Source: Ktedonobacteraceae bacterium
Lineage (GTDB): Bacteria; Chloroflexota; Ktedonobacteria; Ktedonobacterales; Ktedonobacteraceae
NCBI GenBank assembly: GCA_014896635.1
Contig: JADBKA010000082.1
Coordinates: forward strand, 1 to 20,164
Length of the DNA stretch: 20,164 nt
Reading direction: 5' to 3'
Part shown: positions 7,558 to 14,218 of the stretch, piece after piece
Numbering within the stretch: position 1 is the stretch's first letter
Layout of the letters: each line of letters opens with the position of its first letter
Position numbers and translations under genes: made by a program
Notes under the pieces: generated by a model
Told to the model about the DNA's origin: nothing
Databases searched by the model: none
What the model saw: only the letters and a program-made list of their open reading frames with translations

Positions 7558-8310
7558 CTATCTTTTCTGTTGTTCTGGCAGACGCGGTGCCGGGTGTGTG
7601 TTCGCACGCATTGTGAGCAGCGCCGTTCGCGCGATCTGGATACCGACAATGGTAAAGATCAAAGAACCTGCGCCGATGGTCCCACCGATAAACTGTGCAA
7701 GATTGATCCCTGCGAAATAACTTAGCGCGCTGACCAGTCCTACTCCCCCGACAGCGATTCCGATGAAACCGATTACTCTGGGTACTACGGGCGAGCCAGA
7801 CCGTACCTCGCTCCAGAGCACACTGATGCTGCCGATGCCAAAGGTGATGGTGCCGATAATAAAAAGAATATCGGAAAGATGCTTGAAGCCAGAGAACGCG
7901 CCTTCCGGTCCACCAGATGCGGCAACTGGCGCCAGCACCTGCGAGACGAGTGCATCGACGACGACAAAGATCAGGTTGGTGATGGCAAGCCACGCCCAGC
8001 CCGGCGTTTCGCTACCGCTTCCACCTGGCCTGCGATAGACCATCAGCAAGAATGCGCCTGTCGCCAGCGCCACGTCGGCGAAAAGTCCCACACTGCCGGC
8101 GGCCAGCATCCACTGTTGACCTGCGACAGCCGCCTGCCGCGCCTCTGCTAGCGGCACATTCGCTATCGGCAGGACGGCCAGCGCGGGCGAGATCGCATAC
8201 AGCACACTGGTTATCACCACGCCGAATGCGCCGATAGCAACCCACAGACCGCCCCAGAAGACCGCGAGCGCCGCCCGGCTGTCGCTCTCGAAGCTTACTT
8301 GATCATACAT
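7558..8310 (-). CDS. Six-span integral membrane protein of unknown function
   Basis: The 250-residue product has six hydrophobic segments at about 14-40, 67-92, 105-130, 146-166, 177-199 and 206-230. A short polar N-terminus and a Pro/Arg-rich tail lie outside them. I see no catalytic or transport motif. It resembles the DUF4386-like class of small membrane proteins only in general shape. It is divergent from the padR gene, whose paired operators overlap its promoter, and it precedes the luciferase-like oxidoreductase. PadR proteins commonly repress a neighbouring membrane or transporter gene, which suggests this is the regulated target. Confidence 0.8.
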   Translation of the reverse strand: MYDQVSFESDSRAALAVFWGGLWVAIGAFGVVITSVLYAISPALAVLPIANVPLAEARQAAVAGQQWMLAAGSVGLFADVALATGAFLLMVYRRPGGSGSETPGWAWLAITNLIFVVVDALVSQVLAPVAASGGPEGAFSGFKHLSDILFIIGTITFGIGSISVLWSEVRSGSPVVPRVIGFIGIAVGGVGLVSALSYFAGINLAQFIGGTIGAGSLIFTIVGIQIARTALLTMRANTHPAPRLPEQQKR

Positions 8311-8335
8311 GGCTGTTTCCCTTCTTAATAAAACT

Positions 8336-8352
8336 ATGCACTTTGTTGCATA
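8336..8352. promoter_or_regulatory. PadR-type operator, copy 1
   Basis: TGCACTTTGTTGCATA (8337-8352) is repeated in perfect inverted form at 8377-8392. Each copy is itself a dyad, ATGCA-N6-TGCAT here, as expected for a winged-helix dimer. This copy overlaps the -35 region of the padR promoter. Confidence 0.7.
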
Positions 8353-8372
8353 TTCCTGTGAGAGAGTATAAT
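8343..8372 (+). promoter_or_regulatory. Probable padR promoter
   Basis: TTGTTG (8343-8348) and the perfect -10 TATAAT (8367-8372) are 18 bp apart. Operator copy 1 covers the -35 and copy 2 covers the start point, which suggests autoregulation. Confidence 0.6.
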
Positions 8373-8393
8373 CTACTATGCAACAAAGTGCAA
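8365..8393 (-). promoter_or_regulatory. Probable promoter of the membrane protein and oxidoreductase operon
   Basis: On the minus strand TTGCAC (8388-8393) and TATACT (8365-8370) are exactly 17 bp apart. The -35 lies inside operator copy 2, and its -10 overlaps the padR -10. The two promoters thus face away from each other over one shared control region. Confidence 0.65.
8377..8392. promoter_or_regulatory. PadR-type operator, copy 2
   Basis: TATGCAACAAAGTGCA is the exact reverse complement of the 16 bases at 8337-8352. The dyad centres lie about 41 bp apart, close to four helical turns, so dimers on both would sit on one DNA face. Confidence 0.7.
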
Positions 8394-8406
8394 GTAAGAA
8401 GGAACG

Positions 8407-8946
8407 ATGATGGCTTTATCTCATGCGATTCTCGCCACGCTTCTTGACGGACCGGTCAGCGGGTATAAGTTGAGCAGGCGTTTCAACGCGGCTATTGGCT
8501 ATTTCTGGCAGGCCACGCACCAGCAAATTTACCGCGAACTGGCCACCCTTGAGGAGCGCGGCTATGTTGAACGAGTCCCTTCTGCGGCGTCTTCAACGGA
8601 AAAATGTTATGCTCTTACGCCTGAAGGGCGCGATGCGCTCAGAACATGGATTACGCAGCCATCTGAACCGGGAGTGCTGCGTGAAGATTTGCTGCTCAAA
8701 GTGCGGGCGGGAGCGCTTGTGACGTTGGAAACCCTGCTGGCGGAACTGCGCCGCCGTCGAGCTGTCCATGCTGAGCGATTAGCCGTCTACCGTGACCTCC
8801 AGCAGCGATATTTTCCCGATCCGCAGCATCTTTCCCGCGAGCAGCGTTTCCTCTACCTCCCGCTGCTGCGAGGGCTGATGTTTGAGGCTGATAATATCGC
8901 CTGGTGTGATACAGCTCTTGATCTTCTCCAGCAAGACTCGCAGTGA
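8407..8946 (+). CDS. PadR-family transcriptional regulator
   Basis: The product of about 179 residues has the PadR winged helix at its N-terminus: SHAILATLLDGPVSGYKLS, then QIYRELATLEERGYVER and YALTPEGRDAL. The C-terminal half is the alpha-helical Vir_act_alpha_C dimerisation domain (about 90-175). Two consecutive ATGs (8407, 8410) are possible; the AGGA at 8400-8403 gives better spacing to the second. It lies divergent from the membrane-protein operon with paired operators between, so it most likely represses itself and that operon. The inducing ligand is unknown. Confidence 0.92.
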   Translation: MMALSHAILATLLDGPVSGYKLSRRFNAAIGYFWQATHQQIYRELATLEERGYVERVPSAASSTEKCYALTPEGRDALRTWITQPSEPGVLREDLLLKVRAGALVTLETLLAELRRRRAVHAERLAVYRDLQQRYFPDPQHLSREQRFLYLPLLRGLMFEADNIAWCDTALDLLQQDSQ

Positions 8947-9005
8947 GGGGGTGGATGGTGCAAAAGTCCTATGCTGGCGCGCGTAGACGCTAACCATTCG
9001 GGCCA

Positions 9006-9034
9006 TTTACAAGCATGATACACTGTGTTACACT
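9006..9034 (+). promoter_or_regulatory. Probable promoter of the two-gene unknown operon
   Basis: TTTACA (9006-9011) and TACACT (9029-9034) are 17 bp apart, with TG one base before the -10 (extended form). Transcription would start near 9041, immediately before the structured leader segment. Confidence 0.55.
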
Positions 9035-9044
9035 TCCGATAGGA

Positions 9045-9126
9045 TTTCGGGCCTGGAAGCTGGACTTTCGAGAGTTGTCAGGCCATCCCGCCAGGGAAAC
9101 CCCGGCGGTCCCGTAAATTCAACTCT
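9045..9126 (+). ncRNA. Potentially structured leader RNA with pseudoknot-like pairing
   Basis: An outer helix can form from TTTCGGG (9045-9051) and CCCG-T-AAA (9110-9117). Inside it, CCTG (9052-9055) pairs with CAGG (9079-9082), and CCGCC-A-GGG-AAA-CCC-C-GGCGG (9088-9108) makes a strong hairpin, giving a three-way junction. AGAGTTG (9071-9077), in the loop of the second arm, is exactly complementary to CAACTCT (9120-9126), allowing a pseudoknot or a competing fold near the downstream ribosome site (9152-9159). I do not match it to a known riboswitch class. A leader element is inferred; the pairings are seen. Confidence 0.4.
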
Positions 9127-9165
9127 TGATCAGTGTTTGTGGTTGTTTCACTAAGGAGGCGCTTT

Positions 9166-9603
9166 ATGGCTGGCTGGGAAGAGGAACTGGCTGTGCTGCT
9201 GCACGAACTTGGAGTACAACAGGAAGAACCACAGGTTCACATCCGGCCAGAGCGCAGGCCAATGCGCAGCGATGTCAGGCGGCAGGAGCAATTTGCCGAT
9301 GCTCTCTTCTGGGCAAATGAGGGAGAAGCCGGCGATGACGAGGGGGAACTCCACGATCTGGATGCTATGCGGCAGGAGGTCGATTCGATCGTCAGTCAGG
9401 TGATCTTGCTGATGCAGCGTGGCGCCCTGGATACTGCCTTGAAAGAAGATGTGATGGTGGTACTACGAGCACTGCGCAGGCGCGCGACTATTCCCCGCTA
9501 TAGCGCGACAAGCGACGAAGCGTACCTGGAATCGGCTTCCGCTATGCTGCATTTTTGTCGTCTCGTGCTTCAATTGAGTGAATTCTCCTCTGGAAATTCT
9601 TGA
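9166..9603 (+). CDS. Hypothetical protein, 145 residues, acidic
   Basis: I do not recognise this protein. ATG 9166 is chosen over an upstream in-frame start at 9133 because a strong TAAGGAGG (9152-9159) sits 6 bases before it. The N-terminus WEEELAVLLHELGV is helical, residues about 46-75 are rich in Asp/Glu, and the remainder (VDSIVSQVILLMQRG, EDVMVVLRALRRR, SASAMLHFCRLVLQL) looks all-alpha. There is no signal peptide or membrane span. It follows the structured leader and precedes the zinc-ribbon gene by 70 bp on the same strand, so the two probably form one transcription unit. Function is unknown. Confidence 0.75.
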   Translation: MAGWEEELAVLLHELGVQQEEPQVHIRPERRPMRSDVRRQEQFADALFWANEGEAGDDEGELHDLDAMRQEVDSIVSQVILLMQRGALDTALKEDVMVVLRALRRRATIPRYSATSDEAYLESASAMLHFCRLVLQLSEFSSGNS

Positions 9604-9673
9604 AGCACCTATTTCTCTTCCTCTGCCATGCGCTTGCTCGCAAGATAAGCCTTGCCCTTAGGAGAAGATTGCT

Positions 9674-10030
9674 TTGAGCAATAATCATATGGCGGATTCT
9701 GGTGATGGTGTGTTGAACAATCGCCGCGAAGTCCGGGCAGCAAATGCTGCCGGTGCATTGCCCCCTGTGGGGATGGGTGAGCGAGAACGGGAACGTGCTT
9801 ATCCCGGTCAATTCAACTTCGAGGAACTGGTGCAATCTCTGCGTGAGTTGTTTGAAGACGACCGTCGGATTGCCAGTCAGCCGGATAGTACACGTTGCGG
9901 CATCTGCTACCTTCATTTCCCGCTGAGCGAGCTTCTCTACCGTGACGAAGGCTTCTATGTCTGCCAGCGGTGCAACAGCGCCCTGGGGAACCAGAAAGTC
10001 CATATTATCAAGCGGCAACAAAAGTTGTAG
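9674..10030 (+). CDS. Small zinc-ribbon protein, unknown function
   Basis: The 118-residue product has four cysteines in the pattern C75-x2-C78-x18-C97-x2-C100 (CGIC and CQRC), typical of a zinc ribbon. The N-terminal half is low in hydrophobics and probably flexible, with a helical FNFEELVQSLRELFEDDRR before the ribbon. The start is TTG 9674, supported by AGGAGA (9660-9665) eight bases upstream; ATG 9689 is the alternative. It follows the 145-residue unknown gene and is closed by a strong terminator starting 2 bases after its stop. It could bind nucleic acid or a protein partner. I cannot assign a family. Confidence 0.75.
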   Translation: MSNNHMADSGDGVLNNRREVRAANAAGALPPVGMGERERERAYPGQFNFEELVQSLRELFEDDRRIASQPDSTRCGICYLHFPLSELLYRDEGFYVCQRCNSALGNQKVHIIKRQQKL

Positions 10031-10031
10031 T

Positions 10032-10072
10032 GCAGAATAAAAATCTCCCCATTGGGGAGATTTTTATTCTGC
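10032..10072. terminator. Strong symmetric intrinsic terminator
   Basis: A perfect 19-bp stem (10032-10050 with 10054-10072) closes over a 3-base loop. The CTCCCC/GGGGAG core is flanked by A5 on one side and T5 on the other, so it reads as a rho-independent terminator in both directions. It ends the unknown two-gene operon and may also stop transcripts from def on the other strand. Confidence 0.9.
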
Positions 10073-10109
10073 TGCTCTTAATATCAAATTTTTTGAGAAA
10101 ATGGTGATG

Positions 10110-10242
10110 GGGGACACCCTTAGGCGTTAACTTAAGGGGGTATTCCTTCTCTCTCAAAAGAGAAAAACAGGAAAAAAAGGATTTTTCGGGGACACCCCGA
10201 ACCCCGCCAGGGGGGCTTTGCCCCCCTGGCCCCCCCTTTTTT
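10110..10242. repeat. Hairpin-rich REP-like spacer
   Basis: The gene-free stretch 10073-10246 contains GGGGACACCC twice (10110-10119, 10188-10197). It also has CCCTTA/TAAGGG (10117-10122, 10133-10138), TTCTCT/AGAGAA (10147-10152, 10159-10164), a 7-bp stem TTCGGGG-ACA-CCCCGAA (10185-10201), and a 10-bp stem GCCAGGGGGG/CCCCCCTGGC with loop CTTTG (10206-10230). C6 and T6 runs follow. Such GC-rich palindromes between genes usually recur as REP elements; copy number cannot be judged here. It could help end def transcripts. Confidence 0.6.
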
Positions 10243-10246
10243 CTAA

Positions 10247-10750
10247 TTATACGGTTGCGGCTTCTTGCTCTTCCATGTCTTCTTCGCGCAGGACGCGCAG
10301 ATCCTCTGGCCGGTCCAGGCGGTCGAGGAAGAGGATACCATCCAGATGATCGATCTCGTGCTGCAATACGCGGGCAAACCAGCCTTCGGCGTGTACCTTG
10401 ATCTGTTTGCCGCGCACGTCCTGGCCTTTGACTACCACCTTTGCCGCACGGCGGATGTTGTCACCGGCGTAGCCGGGGATGCTCAGGCAGCCCTCGGTAC
10501 CGAGTTCTTCGCCTTCGGCCTTGATGATCTCCGGGTTGAACATCGCCACTTTATTGTCTTCATATTCTGCGACAAATACACGTATGGACAGTGCAATCTG
10601 CGGCGCTGCCAGGCCGACGCCGTTGTGGGCATGCATCGTCTCAAACATATCGCTGACCAGCTTTTGCAGCGATGAATCGAAGCGATGCACCTTTTTCGCC
10701 TTCTGGCGCAATATTGGATTCTCGGTTGTAATTATCTTGCGAATAGCCAT
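10247..10750 (-). CDS. def: Peptide deformylase
   Basis: This enzyme removes the formyl group from the initiator methionine of new proteins. All three deformylase motifs are present in 167 residues: GVGLAAPQ (44-51), EGCLSIPG (86-93) with metal ligand Cys88, and QHEIDHLDG (130-138) with ligands His131 and His135 and catalytic Glu132. Length and motif spacing are normal. ATG 10748-10750 diverges from tilS, with the promoters sharing a perfect dyad in a 90-bp gap. The terminal EEQEAATV tail is not conserved in the family and looks harmless. Confidence 0.97.
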   Translation of the reverse strand: MAIRKIITTENPILRQKAKKVHRFDSSLQKLVSDMFETMHAHNGVGLAAPQIALSIRVFVAEYEDNKVAMFNPEIIKAEGEELGTEGCLSIPGYAGDNIRRAAKVVVKGQDVRGKQIKVHAEGWFARVLQHEIDHLDGILFLDRLDRPEDLRVLREEDMEEQEAATV

Positions 10751-10787
10751 AGTGCTCGATTACCTTGCTCTCTTCTGCTCACACAGG

Positions 10788-10796
10788 TGCTATAAT
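10788..10796 (+). promoter_or_regulatory. Extended -10 promoter for tilS
   Basis: TGCTATAAT (10788-10796) is a complete extended -10 element; a clear -35 at the right distance is not visible, which extended -10 promoters can do without. Transcription would start near 10803, inside the dyad. Confidence 0.55.
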
Positions 10797-10797
10797 T

Positions 10798-10821
10798 AGT
10801 TGATATCGTACCATATCAACT
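10798..10821. promoter_or_regulatory. Perfect 9-bp dyad between def and tilS
   Basis: AGTTGATAT (10798-10806) and ATATCAACT (10813-10821) are separated by six bases. The right arm holds a minus-strand TTGATA that could be the def -35, with a -10 near 10791-10796. The dyad also spans the tilS start point. It could be an operator controlling both genes or a hairpin at the tilS mRNA 5' end. Confidence 0.5.
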
Positions 10822-10840
10822 CTACAGACGCAACACAAAT

Positions 10841-12313
10841 ATGCTGGAGATTGTCACTGCCTACATTGAGCAGCATCATCTTCTACCTGAGCGCGGAAAA
10901 GTCATCGTCGCCGTTTCGGGTGGCGCTGACTCGCTCTGCCTGCTGCACCTGCTCAACCGCCTGTGTGGAGCGGGCAGGCGCTATCCCGCCATCCAGTTGC
11001 ATGTCGCACATCTCAACCACCAGTTGCGCGGCGCTACCGGCGCTCAGGAAGCAGAGGCGGTGGCGCATCTTGCCACGTCCTGGGGACTGCCCGTCACCGT
11101 TGGTAGCATTGATGTCCCGGCGCTGGCGCGCCAGGAGCGTCGCTCGCTGGAAGACGCGGCACGAACGGCGCGCTACCGCTTTCTGCGCGAAGTCGCGGCG
11201 GGCCGGCCCATCGCTGTTGCTCACCAGCGTGATGACCAGGTGGAGACGCTGCTCCTGCACTGGCTGCGCGGAGGCGGCATTACCAGTATGCTCGGTTTGC
11301 AACCACGCCAGCAGGATATCATTCGTCCGCTGCTCTATGTCAGCCATGCTGACACCGTTGCGTACTGTCAGCAGCACGGCCTGGTTCCACTGGAAGATCT
11401 CAGCAATGTTGATCCGCGTTTCCTGCGCAATCGCATTCGCCATGAACTGCTGCCGCTGCTGGAGACGATGAATCCGGCGGTGCGCGAAACGCTACTGCGC
11501 AATGCCGAGATTCTGAGCGTTGATGCAGCCTGGATCGAGGAGCAACTCGACCAGCACTGGCCTTCGGTCGTGCTTGCAGAGCACGAGCAACAGGTTCAGT
11601 TCTCTCTTCGCGCGCTGCTTGCGCTTCATCTCAGCCTGCAACGCCATCTCCTGCGGCGCGCCGCCGAACATCTTTGCAGAGGACAATCTCCCCTCGAGCT
11701 GCGCCACTATCGCCTGCTGGAGCAGCTTGTACAGCGGCCAGCAACGGGCGAAGAGCTGATGTTGCATCTTCCTCAGCGGCTGCGCGCTCGCCGGCGCGCA
11801 GATCTGCTCATGCTTGAGCAGATGTCAGAGTTGCCGGAGCAGACTTATGCTTATCCTACTACTCCTACTACCGGGAACACGGAAGTTCCGCTTTCTATTC
11901 CGGGTCAGGTGCCGGTCCCCGGTACCGGTTGGATCGCCTCTGCCAGCATCGTAGAAGGCGATACGCTGAACGCGGCGGTGCAGGCTCTGCGGCAAGAGCA
12001 GTGGGACGCGCTGTGGCGCATTCTGCCACGCGACCGTTATACTGTATATGTCGATGGTGACAGGATCGGCGATCAGCTCTCTGTCCGTACCAGGCGAGCA
12101 GGAGATCGTATTCAGCCGCTTGGTATGGCTCATGAGAAAAAAGTGCAGGATGTGCTGGTAGATAGCCATATCCCACGTGCAGAGCGAGAGCATATCCCGC
12201 TCTTTTTTTCGTCACAGCACTGTGTCTGGCTGGCGGGCGTTCATCTGGATGAGCGCGTTCGCCTGACCGGCCAGACACGGCGCATTGTGTCCCTGAGCAT
12301 ACATACAGAGTAA
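10841..12313 (+). CDS. tilS: tRNA(Ile)-lysidine synthase
   Basis: TilS attaches lysine to the wobble C34 of tRNA-Ile(CAU), using ATP, so the tRNA reads AUA instead of AUG. The PP-loop motif SGGADS is at 26-31, followed by HVAHLNHQLRG and DDQVETLLLHWLRGGG, the usual N-type pyrophosphatase core. The C-terminal TilS domain is recognisable in TRRAGDRIQPLGMAHEKKVQDVLVDSHIPR. Length is 490 residues, slightly over the common 430-470. ATG 10841 has no obvious ribosome site. The next gene is hpt, as in the widely conserved tilS-hpt pair, but ftsH does not follow. The 105-bp gap to hpt holds no gene. Confidence 0.95.
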   Translation: MLEIVTAYIEQHHLLPERGKVIVAVSGGADSLCLLHLLNRLCGAGRRYPAIQLHVAHLNHQLRGATGAQEAEAVAHLATSWGLPVTVGSIDVPALARQERRSLEDAARTARYRFLREVAAGRPIAVAHQRDDQVETLLLHWLRGGGITSMLGLQPRQQDIIRPLLYVSHADTVAYCQQHGLVPLEDLSNVDPRFLRNRIRHELLPLLETMNPAVRETLLRNAEILSVDAAWIEEQLDQHWPSVVLAEHEQQVQFSLRALLALHLSLQRHLLRRAAEHLCRGQSPLELRHYRLLEQLVQRPATGEELMLHLPQRLRARRRADLLMLEQMSELPEQTYAYPTTPTTGNTEVPLSIPGQVPVPGTGWIASASIVEGDTLNAAVQALRQEQWDALWRILPRDRYTVYVDGDRIGDQLSVRTRRAGDRIQPLGMAHEKKVQDVLVDSHIPRAEREHIPLFFSSQHCVWLAGVHLDERVRLTGQTRRIVSLSIHTE

Positions 12314-12418
12314 AGCAGAGGTCCTGGCGGGTCCTCGACGGGTCCCTACACAGTAGGATCAGGTGCCTTCCGATTTCCCGTTTTTCTTCATTATTTATGA
12401 GAAGCAAGAGAGGTGCAT

Positions 12419-13012
12419 ATGCATGAAGATATTGCAGAAATCCTCATCACTGAGGAGCAACTGCAAGCAAAAGTGAAAGAGCTGGGGCGGCAAATCACAC
12501 GCGACTACCAGGGCCGGGATCTGCTGCTGCTTGGCACCTTGAAAGGCGCAGTTCCTTTTATCGCTGACCTCGCGCGCGAGATCAAGCTGCCACTGGAACT
12601 CGACTACATGGCCGTCGCCAGCTATGGTAACAGCACGGAGTCGAGCGGCGTAGTGCGCATCATCAAAGACCTTGAAGGTCCGATTGATCATAAACACGTC
12701 CTTATTGTTGAGGATATTATTGATAGCGGCCTGACGCTGCATTACCTGGTGGATGTCCTTAGGCGGCGCAATCCGCTCAGCCTGCGTATCTGCGCGCTAC
12801 TGGACAAACAGCGCGAGCGGGTTCAGCAGATCGAAATTGACTATATAGGGTTCTCTATCCCTGATCGGTTCGTCGTGGGCTATGGCCTCGACTACGCGCA
12901 GCGGTATCGCAATCTCCCTTACGTTGGCATCCTGAAACCTTCTGTCTACTCCGGCATATCCGAACCTGAGAAAGAACACCGGAGTCCGGCGGAGCGGAAA
13001 GGTGCGCAATGA
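12419..13012 (+). CDS. hpt: Hypoxanthine phosphoribosyltransferase
   Basis: This purine-salvage enzyme joins hypoxanthine or guanine to PRPP to form IMP or GMP. The PRPP-binding signature VEDIIDSG lies at 97-104, and LLLGTLKGAVPF and LDYMAVASYGNSTESSG are the other family marks (PP-loop and flexible loop). The C-terminal VGYGLDYAQRYRNLPYVGIL is typical of HPRT. GTG 12413 is an alternative start two codons earlier, but GAGAGG (12408-12413) fits ATG 12419. The product is about 197 residues, with a 12-15 residue charged tail beyond the usual end. It follows tilS and overlaps gpsA by ATGA. Confidence 0.95.
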   Translation: MHEDIAEILITEEQLQAKVKELGRQITRDYQGRDLLLLGTLKGAVPFIADLAREIKLPLELDYMAVASYGNSTESSGVVRIIKDLEGPIDHKHVLIVEDIIDSGLTLHYLVDVLRRRNPLSLRICALLDKQRERVQQIEIDYIGFSIPDRFVVGYGLDYAQRYRNLPYVGILKPSVYSGISEPEKEHRSPAERKGAQ

Positions 13013-14022
13013 TGGTATCTGCTGGCGTCATTGGCAGCGGCGCATGGGGAACGACGCTTGCCCTGCTACTGGCAAAAAAAGGTGTTGCTACAACACTCTG
13101 GGAACATCATGCTGAACGAGCTGCCGAGATGCAGCAGCGGCGCGAAAATAGCATGTTCCTGCCCGGCGTTCTTTTCCCTGATACGTTGCAGGTGACTGCC
13201 GATGTCCGATCTGCGATACAGGGGAAAGATGCTCTCTTGCTTGTGACTCCCTCGCAGCGCCTGCGCGAAAATCTGCGTCTGCTCGCATCTGCTCTCGGTC
13301 CACAAACTATCCTGATTAGCGCCAGCAAAGGCATTGAGGTTGGTACGCTCAAGCGTATGACCGAGATCATTGCCGAGGAGTTGCCGCAGGCGGAGAATCG
13401 TATCGCGGCTCTGAGCGGTCCTAACCTGTCACGCGAAGTCGCCCAGGAGAAACCAACAGCCGCTGTCGTTGCTTCGTATTATCATGATGTTGCGGTATAT
13501 GCGCGCGATCTACTCACAACACACTATTTTCGCGTTTATACCTCGCAAGATGTCATTGGCGTTGAACTTGGTGGTGCATTGAAGAATATCATTGCGATTG
13601 GTGCGGGAATCAATGATGGACTGGGCTACGGCGACAACGCCAAAGCTGCTTTTATCACGCGCGGCCTGGCCGAGATCTCGCGCCTGGGGATCGCCGCCGG
13701 GGCCAATCCGCTTACCTTCGCCGGCCTGGCGGGCATGGGAGATCTGATCGCCACCTGCGCCAGCCCGCTGAGTCGTAACCAGCAACTCGGTCGCCGCCTG
13801 GCTGCTGGCGAGAAGCTCAGCGATATTCTGCAATCGACGCACTCCGTCGCCGAAGGCATCACTACCACGCGCGCCGCCCTGCAACTGGCCGAACGCTACC
13901 ACGTCGAAATGCCCATCGCCAGGCAGCTCGGCTATGTGCTCTTTGCCGACCTCGATCCACGCAAAGCCGTGCCGGAACTGATGATGCGCGATCCCAAAGG
14001 AGAACTGGAGGGTATCGTATAA
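13009..14022 (+). CDS. gpsA: Glycerol-3-phosphate dehydrogenase [NAD(P)+]
   Basis: GpsA reduces dihydroxyacetone phosphate to sn-glycerol 3-phosphate for membrane lipids. The Rossmann signature GSGAWG (9-14) opens the 337-residue protein. Next come SGPNLSREVA (normally SGPSFA-EVA) and GGALKNIIAIGAGINDGLGYGDNAKAAFITRG with catalytic Lys192. The C-terminal FAGLAGMGDLIATCASPLSRN binds the substrate phosphate. Two adjacent ATGs (13009, 13012) are usable; AAAGG (12998-13002) fits either. ATGA overlap with hpt implies translational coupling, an unusual partner for a purine-salvage gene. Confidence 0.97.
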   Translation: MMVSAGVIGSGAWGTTLALLLAKKGVATTLWEHHAERAAEMQQRRENSMFLPGVLFPDTLQVTADVRSAIQGKDALLLVTPSQRLRENLRLLASALGPQTILISASKGIEVGTLKRMTEIIAEELPQAENRIAALSGPNLSREVAQEKPTAAVVASYYHDVAVYARDLLTTHYFRVYTSQDVIGVELGGALKNIIAIGAGINDGLGYGDNAKAAFITRGLAEISRLGIAAGANPLTFAGLAGMGDLIATCASPLSRNQQLGRRLAAGEKLSDILQSTHSVAEGITTTRAALQLAERYHVEMPIARQLGYVLFADLDPRKAVPELMMRDPKGELEGIV

Positions 14023-14041
14023 CCGATGAGGCTTTATAACT

Positions 14042-14063
14042 AAGTGTAAACATAACACTTTTA
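14042..14063 (+). terminator. Weak hairpin after gpsA
   Basis: AAGTGT (14042-14047) and ACACTT (14055-14060) can pair over a 7-base loop, followed by TT. The 6-bp AT-rich stem is weak, so termination would be partial at best; a protein-binding dyad is the alternative. Confidence 0.3.
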
Positions 14064-14077
14064 GAGGTCCTCTCAGC

Positions 14078-14106
14078 TTGCGATTACCTTGAAAAAGTGT
14101 TACAAT
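14078..14106 (+). promoter_or_regulatory. Probable promoter of the purine operon
   Basis: TTGCGA (14078-14083) and TACAAT (14101-14106) are 17 bp apart, and TGT precedes the -10 to make it extended. The untranslated leader is about 105 bases and contains small hairpins, GTCTC/GAGAC and CGGAA-TTA-TTCCG (14151-14163), but no riboswitch I recognise. Confidence 0.65.
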
Positions 14107-14218
14107 GACCCTGTCTCCCAGGATTGAGGTATGAGACGGTTTGCTATGCCCGGAATTATTCCGTTGATCTTTATCTGTAATAACACAGAGAGGCAGTTCT
14201 TCTGCATAGGACCAGAAC

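Noticed and set aside
9045..9126. SRP RNA, TPP, c-di-GMP or purine riboswitch
   Set aside because: The conserved cores of these RNAs (for example the SRP GGAAGGAAGCAG loop or the TPP CTGAGA box) are missing.
10883..11443. Minus-strand ORF of 186 codons
   Set aside because: It is antisense to the conserved PP-loop part of tilS and has no family signature.
13510..14058. Minus-strand ORF of 182 codons
   Set aside because: It is antisense to gpsA, whose catalytic motifs are all intact, and shows no recognisable domain.
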